Positions 9,935 to 20,502 of a DNA stretch of 20,502 nt are shown in pieces. The notes under the pieces were generated by a model, which worked only from the letters and a program-made list of their open reading frames with translations, searched no databases and was not told the origin of the DNA. Location of the stretch: NCBI GenBank assembly GCA_920105805.1, contig CAKKTI010000364.1:1-20502 (forward strand), read 5' to 3'. Position 1 is the first letter of the stretch. The number at the start of each line of letters is the position of its first letter. The translations under genes were made by a program, and so were the position numbers. This stretch comes from Condylostoma magnum. Lineage: Eukaryota; Ciliophora; Heterotrichea; Heterotrichida; Condylostomatidae.

Positions 9935-10008
9935 TCGAATTAAGAAAGACAGGAAAACAATAAATCAATAATATCTTCAAGAACAGTATTATATAATAAT
10001 CCATAATA

Positions 10009-12759
10009 ATGAAATAAATATAAGTTTTTACTAATAATTCATTGTATAGGGCTAGAAGCGTTGATAGATTCAAAACTCATACTTCGTGAAATAGCTACAA
10101 AACAGATAAAAGCTATATGGATGTGCAGTAATTATAACAATTATAGTTCTAGACTAATAGGTAGAATATTAAAGCTGCAATGCATTAACGTACGAAATCT
10201 TAAAATAATTAGGCAGATGATATAAAATTAACACTGTAGGCTTAAGAGTTTTAAAGGAAAATGACTGTTTAGAGCAATAGATTTACCAAGTAAATAAATT
10301 TGCAAATCTAAGGAATCTTTTAAGACTTATAAACTGTTATCTAATCTGCTTCTTTTACATTCTGTAAAAATGATTTCATGAGTGGCAAGGCTAAATTAGA
10401 GAGTATAAATTTACTCCAGCATATATAAAAAATTATGTAATAGGTGATAATAAATGTGCAAAATAATTGAAAGTAGTTTGATATTGAAAAGGACTTATCA
10501 TGGCAATAAATACAAAATTTAAGAAATAAGGTTTAAAAGTATAAATAATATAAGTAAAAGTACGGTTAATTGAATTCTAGTATCACACAATGAAACCGAA
10601 AGTTAAAAAGTATAGAATAATAAGACCATGATTATTAACTACTTCATTTGAATAATGAAAAGTAGAAAGAGTATATTGAAATATTAGAGGAGTAAGTAAG
10701 AAAATTAGAGGATGTTACAAATCTTTAGAATATAACGCAAGAAGTTAAAGAGCTGAAATCGTAAAATGCTACATTAGAAAAAACAAATAAAAGCATCAGG
10801 AAAAAGGCGAATTAAAAGATGCTAAAATTTTAGTATATACTGTCTCAGTATAAAGAATAAATCGATACTTATAACTAAACTAAAGACTCATTTAATAATT
10901 AAAAGTCAGATCTAGTAAATGAACTGAAACAAAAAACTAGACAAGTATACGACTTATAATGATAAATTTAATCACAAAAGGCACAACTGAATATGCTTAC
11001 GGAGGATTGCACTCGTTATGTAATATATAAACAACGGTTCTGTGATATGCAGCAACATCTAAAAACAATGAAGTAAAAATTCGACTAACTTGAAATGAAT
11101 ATATTGATAGGAAAGTACACACTCAAAAATGACGGTGTATTATGAGTTCCTTTAACTGATCCGATTTTTGAGCAAGTCAAATCCAGAGAATTCACAGCAA
11201 ATGATATTTACCTATAAACACTGAAATAAGAAACAGAATGGCAAAGCCCTGATTTCTAAGAAGATAGCGAAACCCTCTAGAATGATTTCTATATAAATAT
11301 ACAGAATTATAGAATAAACCGTCCAACATACGCAGGATTACTTCCAATTTCCAACAAATACAACGTTCCAATCAGAATCAAATTTACTAATTGAGTCTAA
11401 GTAAGCATCAGAGCTATTCTTGACTCACGTTAGTATGATCTTCTTATCCAGTACCACTCAATTTCTCCGTAATTTTAAAAATTCCCTGAGTTTGTATACA
11501 GTTGACTTGGAAGATACTATGTAGAGGAATCTACACGGAAAATTATAAAATTTGATAAGTGGTAAATGGATAATAGTGAAGACAACAGGATAAGGTTCTT
11601 ATGTTTGCTGAATCATGAAAATCAGCATGATTTGTACGAGATTAAAACCTTTATTGAGTTTTTGCAGGAGGATCATGATATAGATGAACTTGGGTTTTAT
11701 CTATACTGCAGGCAGATTTTATTCAATGGTCCTTAACTCGACACTATATCTGGAAAATACGCTACAATTCACTTTATTGGATTAGAGGAAGCTTTTAAAT
11801 TTATTGATTTTATCATGACCAAACTTACTTAAAATGCCAGGCAAAAAATAAAAGGAACTTTAAGTGATTGAGTAAAAGATATGAGGGCAGAGAGAGTAGA
11901 TTCTGCATTTTTATTAAGATTGGTATTGGAGTATTATGTTTAAGAGAAGAAGCACAAAATACGCGAAATTGAAAAACTTGTGAAATTAGTCAAAAAATAG
12001 AAGAAAAGCATAGGTCTTTAAGATTTTAAATAACTCTGTATAGCAGTTTGGCAAAATCTTAGTGAGGGAGAAATGCTAGGTTTATATAGAGAAATTTTTA
12101 CACTTTGCGATGGAAACATTGAAGCAAGGGCTTTTATAATGCTGTGTATTGACAGAGGTGTTTTTCTGAAAGAATTATGGTTGTAAGACATATGAGTACA
12201 CTTTTAAGAGTATCCTAATTACAAGGAATAATAAGAAGGATACAAGGATCTATTAGGCCAGCATTAGGAAAAATTGCAAAAGTTTGTAAAAACAGCATAT
12301 TAGATGGGACTAATTGAGTAAATTGATTACATAAAGCGAATAAAAGGTTGGCAGTCCTCCCCAACTGCTTTTCCTTATTTAAACTAAGAAATGATGATGA
12401 GACACTTACTCATTATATTCATCAGAATCTCATTATCCTTCAACTAATTCAACATAAAAAACTCCCATTACAAGCAATTTGATCCAATTGACTTCATAGA
12501 TCTTCTCAACTCCGCTTATCATTTTCTAAATATGGTAGATAACAATCAACTTCTAGCAATAAAGTAAAAACTAGCAACAAGGTTCATACAAAAGATATGG
12601 AAGAAGAAGGTAAATCCTACAAAAAGTCTATCTGCAATACCAGTGAAGCAAGCTCCTAATTTATCGTCTATCACTCAATTGTTTATTTAGTAACAATCCA
12701 CATTAATTTAATAAAATGTAAAGAAATAACACGAAATTAGGATAAACCTGTGGATATAA
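10009..12759 (+). CDS. Large coiled-coil protein, function unknown
   Basis: Not recognised. About 916 residues from ATG 10009, with no intron needed. Residues about 1-150 are basic and Gln/Asn-rich. Residues about 155-400 read as a long coiled coil with heptad-like spacing (EYIEILEEQVRKLEDV, EVKELKSQNATLEKTNKSIR). From about 400 the sequence becomes a globular helical domain (TYAGLLPISNKYNVPIRIKF; FRIS-type hydrophobic helices near 800; RFIQKIWKKKVNP near 860). This layout is common among ciliate cytoskeletal and basal-body proteins, but nothing proves such a role. A large share of Gln is encoded by TAA and TAG, even in runs. The end is uncertain: TAA 12757 lies 5 bp before the next ATG, whereas the tandem TAA-TAA at 12709-12714 would leave 50 bp and match other gene ends here. 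Confidence 0.8.
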
Positions 12760-12764
12760 TATTA

Positions 12765-13931
12765 ATGGATTCTGATCAAGAGGATTTAAGCTTTATGCTA
12801 GACACGGATATAATGGACTATTTAAGTGCTTCCTTAGCCAGTGGCCAGCTATTCTCTTCTATGTCCCTGGCATTTGATGATGGCGAGGAAGAAATGCAAT
12901 AAGAGATAATAACTGATAAGAGATTTCAGAATCTTAAGGAAAAGGTATGAAGTTTGATTAAATAGATAAAAGGTACTACAGATAATAAGCTAAAGCAACA
13001 GATGAAAGAAAGAGCTAAGAAGCTTGTTCATAAGGTAAAGGATGAGGTTAATACTTCTAAATTTGTAGTTGCTAAGGACATCTCATTCTTTATCATTGGA
13101 TTTTTCAGATTGATAATTGAATCTGTAGTAGCAGGAAGGTTTCCATGCTAGATTGGGTATTTGTATACAGCGACAATGATTGTGTTGATGATTTGCCGCT
13201 TTATTTATTTCAGATCGACCAATCTACACTATTTCTTACTAGATTTTTGCTACTATTAAGCAAATCTAATGCTGCTTTATCTATGGATATACCCAGAGTG
13301 AGATATGCTGTATTATGCTGTATATGGATTCAATGCAGGGCTGCTTTTTGCTGTTCCCCTTTTCAATAACTCCTGGGTTATACACTCCATTGATAAGACC
13401 ACTTCTACTTATATTCATCTAGCCCCAACACTGAATATAGTAACCCTTCTTTCATCTGATTGCACAGCTTGTTATCCTTTAATACCAAAGCCAGACTTTA
13501 CAACCTACTTTTTATCTTTAATTGGATTTTACAGTATTTGGGCTATTTTCTACTACGCAGTTCTATTTCATATGGTTAAGGAACGGCTGTAACGCAAAAA
13601 TAACTTAACTTTGTTCAAATATGCTCAATAAGCTCAAGGATTAACGTTTAGGCTATCAGGTTTACTCGGAGAGGATAAAAGAGCCATTATGTTTATGCTT
13701 TAACATGGGGGAATTACTATATTATTTTCAAGCTTAATGTGGCTGATATACGGTAATTTCTATGCGTTACTAGCTTTATATATATTTGTATACTTAATTG
13801 CTGTTAAAAATACTGCTAATTATTATATGAGAATTTTTAGTCAAAATTATCAAAATAATCTTTCAGAACTTGATAAAATGAAGTCGAGTATTTAGATAAC
13901 TTATTAAAGATTATTAAAAACGTGTTACTAA
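12765..13931 (+). CDS. GPC1: Glycerophosphocholine acyltransferase (Gpc1 type)
   Basis: 388 residues. An acidic N-terminus and a charged helical stretch (to about residue 105) lead into about eight membrane segments. The core HYFLLDFCYYQANLMLLYLW, followed by IYPEWDMLYYAVYGFNAGLL and WVIHSIDKTTSTYIHLAP, is the signature of the former DUF2838 family: an F-x-x-D-F-C-Y block, then S-x-D-K and a His near the S-D-K-x-T-S-x-x-I-H-x-x-P stretch. In yeast and plants Gpc1 adds an acyl chain from acyl-CoA to glycerophosphocholine, making lysophosphatidylcholine. Length is near yeast Gpc1 (432). TGA encodes Trp in PEWDM. It ends TGT-TAC-TAA-TAA; the first TAA (13929) is taken as stop. It converges with the dehydrogenase ADH1 across about 60 bp. 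Confidence 0.88.
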
Positions 13932-13993
13932 TAAATATCAACAATATTAAAGCTTACTTTTAATATTTACAAAACCCTTTAACACAAATAGAT

Positions 13994-16233
<2,240 letters not shown>

Positions 16234-16238
16234 ATTTA

Positions 16239-17933
16239 ATGGATACTACATATAAATTTGTCTCAGGATCAGCTGCTGCTATTGAATATGTACTAGCACC
16301 TAACAACAAAGGAATGTATGAGCTAATGACACATGGAGCTGATAATATAAGTGAAAGTTTTAATATGTTTTGAGATGAGCTAGACAGGGGAATTGGTAAA
16401 AAGTTTTCATGGGTGTTTGGAGTGCTTAAGGGGATTAATAAAGGGATAAATGCGGTTGTAAAGCATAATATGAGGGCGCAGTATCTAAGGACTAAGGATT
16501 AATTAAGGATGATTGAAGCTGGCCTTACTGATAAGTAAAAAAAGTATGAGAAGAAGCTAACTGAAAAGGGAGTTGAGGATATTAATAATTGGGCATTCTC
16601 TATAGAAAATAGAGCATCTATTAATGAAATTTTAAACTTTATTAAATAGAAGACTGAAGTATGCCATCATTTAAGCATTCCTAGGATGGCTAATTACTTA
16701 CTAGCTTGAGCCATACTACAAAAATCAGTACGCATGACGGATTGACAACTTCCGTTGATTTGTTATGAAAATGTATAGGAAAGATTAGAAGAAATGGCAT
16801 ATTTTTCAAAATATGCCAGTGCATTATACGGCCCAGAGTTAATTGACGTTGTTGTGAAGAAGAAAGTTGGGGATATATACAAGAAAAAGAAAGAAAGAGA
16901 TATTCTCATGGTCTATACTTAAATTCCAGAGTAAGATATACTATATGAGCACTGAGACAGTTTTGAATTCTTGTAACTTTTACTCAGACCAGCACATGCG
17001 ATTCTTAGAGATAGAAAGTAATAAGCTATAATATTAGCAATTAGGGGGACTATGTCAGTTTTTGACTGTCTTACGGATGTAAGATGTGACTACGAGGGGT
17101 ATGAGACTCATGGAGTATGTGGATAAGTGCATACTGGGATAAAACAGGCTGCTAATAATATTATAGGGTTAACTAGGAAACTAATGCTGTAGTTTTTGAG
17201 AGAAAATGTGGGATACAGGGCAGTTGTAGTGGGTCATAGTCTCGGAGCTGGGACCACTGCCATGGTTGTCTTATAGTGATTGGATGACTACGAAATAATG
17301 CAATTTAATTTGAGAGGCTATGCATATGCGCCCCCTTGTGTGGTCACTTAGAACCTAAACTACGTTCTCGAGCCTTATCTTATGTCCTGTGGATGTGGAA
17401 ATGATGTAGTTACAAAATCATCTATGGGATCAATACTCAATTTATGCACTGTTATACTAGAATTTGAAAAACTTGATAAAATAGGGCATCCATTGAGGTC
17501 TAAGCAACTGATTAAGTTTAAAATGTACAGCGTATAGTCATAAGCCTAGGAATTACTGGAACTTTATCGCTAAATTATGCAGCAATTGAATAAAAATGTT
17601 CCTGTTGTTCCTGGAATGATGTACTAAATGTATTCTCGAGACTTGCATCAGGATTTTCAGGCAATTAATATTGATTAGGACGAAGCTGTCAATGTTATTG
17701 GAAGTTTTATTGATTAAGAGTATTCTTAGACCGTCATTTTCAGCAGAACTATGCTTAGTGACCATTTTCCCAATCTATACGACACTTTGCTAGCAGAGTC
17801 TTTGGTTAGTCAGGCTGCTAACAGTGATAAGCTCTATGATTAAATCATGGAATAAATATCTGAAGAATTACACACTGATAGTTTTGATGTGGCCGTGGAG
17901 TAGATAATTAACCAAGGATTAGTAATAAATTGA
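16239..17933 (+). CDS. Class 3 lipase, diacylglycerol lipase-like
   Basis: 564 residues. The nucleophile elbow VVVGHSLGAGT places the catalytic Ser at 334. The upstream strand IRGTMSVFDCLTDVRCDYEG is the R-G-T/S-x-S-x-x-D-x-x-T-D block of class 3 lipases; Asp389 (GNDVVTKSS) and His509 (LSDHFPNLYD) complete the triad. The loop THGVCGQVHTGI matches diacylglycerol lipases and their fungal and plant relatives, which cut the sn-1 ester of diacylglycerol or related lipids. The four N-terminal membrane spans of animal DAGL are absent; the first 200 residues are helical and charged, so it looks soluble or peripheral. ATG 16239 lies only 5 bp from the divergent dehydrogenase start; Met25 (16311) is an alternative that would leave 77 bp. 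It ends with TGA-TAA. Confidence 0.91.
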
Positions 17934-18042
17934 TAATTTCTTTATAGAATCATTTTGACTGGAGTAATCCAATTATAATATACACAGTTGTACATTGATT
18001 TTATACAATTACCTTTACTAGCATTTAAATAATTTTATTAAT
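17934..18042. other. AT-rich spacer between tandem genes
   Basis: About 109 bases between the lipase stop and the Alba start. It starts with TAA, the second half of a TGA-TAA pair. I see no gene, repeat or RNA structure in it. It ends TTATTAAT directly before ATG. Confidence 0.4.
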
Positions 18043-18501
18043 ATGGAAGAAATTAGGGTTCACTCAAACATGCAGAGACAGGGAATCTGGGTGCGTAAGA
18101 TTTTAACGGAGCTGGCTAAAGCAAATGATTATGATACTTTGGTAGTCTCAGCATTAGGCTCAGCAGTTAACATTGCTGTATATGCAGTCACAACCATATA
18201 ACATAGAGGAATGTGCACTATTGCTAAAATCGAGGCAGATTAAACTGGTAATGGAGCCCCCAGCATTAAATTTGGAATTAAAAAGACGTCAAACTTTAGT
18301 GAAATTTATAAAGAGAACCCTCAACCAAGATCAGAGGAGAAAAAGGAAGAGTCTTAGTAGGTTACTTAGTTTACAGCTATACATGTCTTTTTACGCGACA
18401 TTTCATATAAAATGTTTTACTTATATGCAATCTTTTGCCATAAAACAGCTCTTAAAGGCAAGTACTTAATTAATTGCATATTTCCACCTTATACAAATTA
18501 A
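18043..18501 (+). CDS. Alba-domain nucleic-acid-binding protein
   Basis: The first 70 residues are a clear Alba domain: strand EIRVH, helix QRQGIWVRKILTELAKAND, strand DTLVVSALG, helix SAVNIAVYAVTTIQHRG, strand CTIAKIEAD. Alba proteins bind RNA or DNA; in eukaryotes relatives are RNase P/MRP subunits (Rpp20, Rpp25) and translation or RNA-stability factors. A charged linker (KENPQPRSEEKKEES) leads to TAG-TAG at 18355-18360. Stopping there gives 104 residues but leaves out the fourth strand of the fold. Reading the pair as Gln-Gln yields VTQFTAIHVFLRD, which has the alternating pattern of that strand, so I extend to TAA 18499 (152 residues). The last 35 residues look unusual for the family, so the true 3' end, or a further intron, is unsettled. 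Confidence 0.82.
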
Positions 18502-18597
18502 AGTAGTGCCTTATACTCTCTAAAACAAATCCTAACTCCCTCTCCGAGGTTTAAATTCCCACCACTTTCAAAACAAACGCTAAATTTACATAAAAAT
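18502..18597. other. Spacer before the secreted-protein gene
   Basis: About 96 bases with a run of pyrimidines (CCTAACTCCCTCTCC) then A/T-rich sequence up to the ATG. If the Alba gene ends at 18357, this spacer begins there and is about 240 bases long. No gene or repeat is recognised. Confidence 0.35.
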
Positions 18598-20502
18598 ATG
18601 TCCTATTTGATACAATTTTTAATAACCCTCGCTTTATCCTTAAAGCAGCAATCCGTCCACATTAACATGGACTTAGAGCCAGCAATTCCCTTCGGACGTT
18701 ATTACACAGGCTATAAATGTCGCATTGCTAATAGAAATTTCATATCAGATATCTGTTAGCTTTGTAATGCAAATTTAGCCTTTACAGTGGAATTTGGTAG
18801 AATTTAGTACCTAGATGCTATAGAGTAGGAATAAGTTGATAAAATACAATAAATTGTTGATGTGATTCAATAGGAAATTCCAGTAGCCTTGACATATGGT
18901 ATAGCCCAAGGGCAGAATTCTGTGTGTATAGCAGTTCAAGATATACAGTAAGAAGTGAACTATGATAGTTTGTATAAGAACTTTGGAGGACAAGAGGCTC
19001 ATGGCTTTAATCCCCCTGAAATTTTTGATCTACATGAAACCACTTCTTTAGACTACATACTATTCAGATGGGCCGGCTAATTTGATTATTTAAGCTTGCA
19101 CTATCAAGCGTCCAGCAATTATGATTTATCTGATATTTTCAGCTATAATCTACACTCAATCGAAGCTAGAATTACAGACTAAATAGTTGAGTATCAGGGT
19201 GAAGTTAGTATAAGGAGTTATCAGTACAGGCAAGTTTTAGATTTTACTGTAGAAACACCCTATGATAGATAGCCTAGATAAGGCTTCCTAGTGAACATAG
19301 GAGTAGATTAGAAGTATACTTTAAGCCAACTTAATAGCTTCATTAACTCCAATGCAAACTGCACTGATATTGAGCAAATCCACGGTGTAAATTCCCCACT
19401 TGAAGATATTTAAGCAGATGCCATTGTGCAGTCATTTACTGTGGACCGCAATACACTTTAACCAATACTACTACAAACTTACAGTTACTTTGATTTTTAC
19501 AATTTCGGATTTTACCCTAGTATAAAGCTTACTTAGGTCTCTGGGAAAATGGTATTGACGGAAAACGACTGCAGAGTTGTTCTAAGTGGAAAATGGGTGC
19601 TCTAAAATGAGCTTATAATAGACCTATCTGTAATAGGTACTAAAGAGGACAACAGGGGCATAGGAGGACCTTAAAACACCGATGAGCTAGTCATATAAGA
19701 CATAGACCGGCTTTTCTTCCAAACCTTTTTCCTTGAGTCTGGAACGATGCTTCCTCAATTCGAGCCTGATTAACCCTTGTTTTTCCAGTAAATTGAAACG
19801 GCTGTTATCCAAAAACCTTTAATTAATTTGATTTTGAAGGGCAGTGACTTCAGTTTTCAAGTATCTGGCTAAACTTTTGCCTGGGATCAAGAAATTTAGC
19901 TTGGAGTGATATGTGGGACAGTGGATAACATACCACAATCTGCATTTTAGTTCTATATAGAAAACGATAAGTCAATAGGGGCTTAAATCAAATCTGCTTC
20001 TATATACTGGGCATCAGATACCATTGACACTTAAGTCGAGGCTTAAATGTTCCCGGACTGGAAAAATCCCCCCAGTATTTGGTATGAAGGCTTTAACATT
20101 TTTGCTAGTATTGAATTTTCTTAGGAGTAATGCGACGGTTTTTGCAGCCTGGTTAAAACATTGTCTGGGATAGAGCAGGATAAAATATAACTAAATGGAA
20201 AGGTGATGGGAGATGTGATTAAGCTAAATTATGAAATTTAACCCTTTTAGATAAGCTCTAGAATACTGTTCCAGGAAGCTTTGCTAATGATTGACACTCT
20301 TAATAGTGATTTTGAGCTGGCTATCAAAGGAGCATTCAGGATGAAAATGGAAAATGGGGCAATCCTGAGATTTGAGGGTTTTATTACTCAAGATGAGCAG
20401 GGCAAAGCTGTCCTTGATGCTGAATCTTAAGAAACCTGGGCGAATGTGATGGGATTTTAAGGGCTTTCTGCAACTTCTTTGAAATATCATGCAAGTTTAG
20501 AC
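18598..20502 (+). CDS. Secreted or surface protein, 5' part, unknown
   Basis: Not recognised. 635 residues are visible and the frame is still open at the window edge. The N-terminus MSYLIQFLITLALSLKQQ looks like a signal peptide with cleavage near residue 16. The rest has no membrane span and is rich in beta-type alternation and aromatic residues (YSYFDFYNFGFYPSIKL, SDFSFQVSGQTFAWDQEI, FELAIKGAFRMKMENGA), with few Cys. Two stretches with similar character (around 19480-19620 and 20060-20350) may be repeats of one domain. It reads like a large extracellular beta-sandwich protein. It could be the start of a surface protein of the same general design as the one truncated at the left edge, but nothing seen links them. 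The start is supported by the signal sequence and by TTTACATAAAAAT just upstream. Confidence 0.72.

Noticed and set aside
9882-10073. Minus-strand open frame across the DHHC gene end
   Set aside because: It overlaps two plus-strand genes and reads as AT-rich hydrophobic noise.
13145-13369. Plus-strand open frame inside the GPC acyltransferase
   Set aside because: It is in a different frame from the conserved membrane protein and has no protein-like features of its own.
18173-18469. Plus-strand open frame of 98 codons overlapping the Alba gene
   Set aside because: The Alba domain is read in another frame; this one is Lys/Arg/Leu-rich by chance.

Overview
The window is macronuclear-type DNA of a ciliate that uses all three standard stop codons as sense codons, most like the heterotrich Condylostoma (NCBI table 28). 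Read with the standard code it looks like a field of broken genes. Read with TAA and TAG as Gln and TGA as Trp, long conserved proteins appear on both strands with family residues restored: PP6 shows GDIHGQFYDL and RQITQLYGFYDE, the DHHC enzyme shows DHHCIWINNCIG, and RINT1 shows KPEW. The same triplets also end genes: PP6 stops at PYFL-TAG exactly where the family ends. A karyorelict-type code, in which TAA and TAG are always sense, would run several genes deep into their neighbours.

Layout, left to right. The 3' part of a Cys-rich multi-span membrane protein (+, 1-1758). An unrecognised protein with a probable 26-nt intron (+, 1952-2994). A cyclic-nucleotide-binding protein (+, 3025-4455). 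An exosome RNase PH-like subunit and a sphingomyelinase-like phosphodiesterase (both -, 4511-6098). PP6 catalytic subunit and a RINT1/Tip20-like tethering factor (+, 6133-8814). A small unrecognised gene (-, about 8874-9147). A DHHC palmitoyltransferase (+, 9215-9934). A large coiled-coil protein (+, 10009-12759). A Gpc1-type glycerophosphocholine acyltransferase (+, 12765-13931). Two zinc alcohol dehydrogenases in tandem (-, 13994-16233), one a clear class III/GSNOR type. A class 3 (diacylglycerol-type) lipase (+, 16239-17933). An Alba-domain protein (+, 18043 to about 18501). The 5' part of a secreted protein (+, 18598 to the window edge).

Gene packing is extreme. Divergent starts lie 34 bp apart (phosphodiesterase/PP6) and perhaps only 5 bp apart (ADH2/lipase). 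Tandem neighbours are 17 to 50 bp apart, and convergent ends about 55 to 65 bp apart. Introns are rare: only two short ones are needed to keep frame. Several gene ends carry two adjacent stop triplets.

No single pathway joins the genes. There is a loose lipid theme (sphingomyelinase-like enzyme, GPC acyltransferase, DAG-type lipase, palmitoyltransferase) and a membrane-traffic theme (RINT1, palmitoyltransferase), but in so compact a genome this may be chance. I saw no rRNA, tRNA, CRISPR, transposon, virus-like element or telomeric repeat. All identifications come from reading the sequence by eye; no database search was run.
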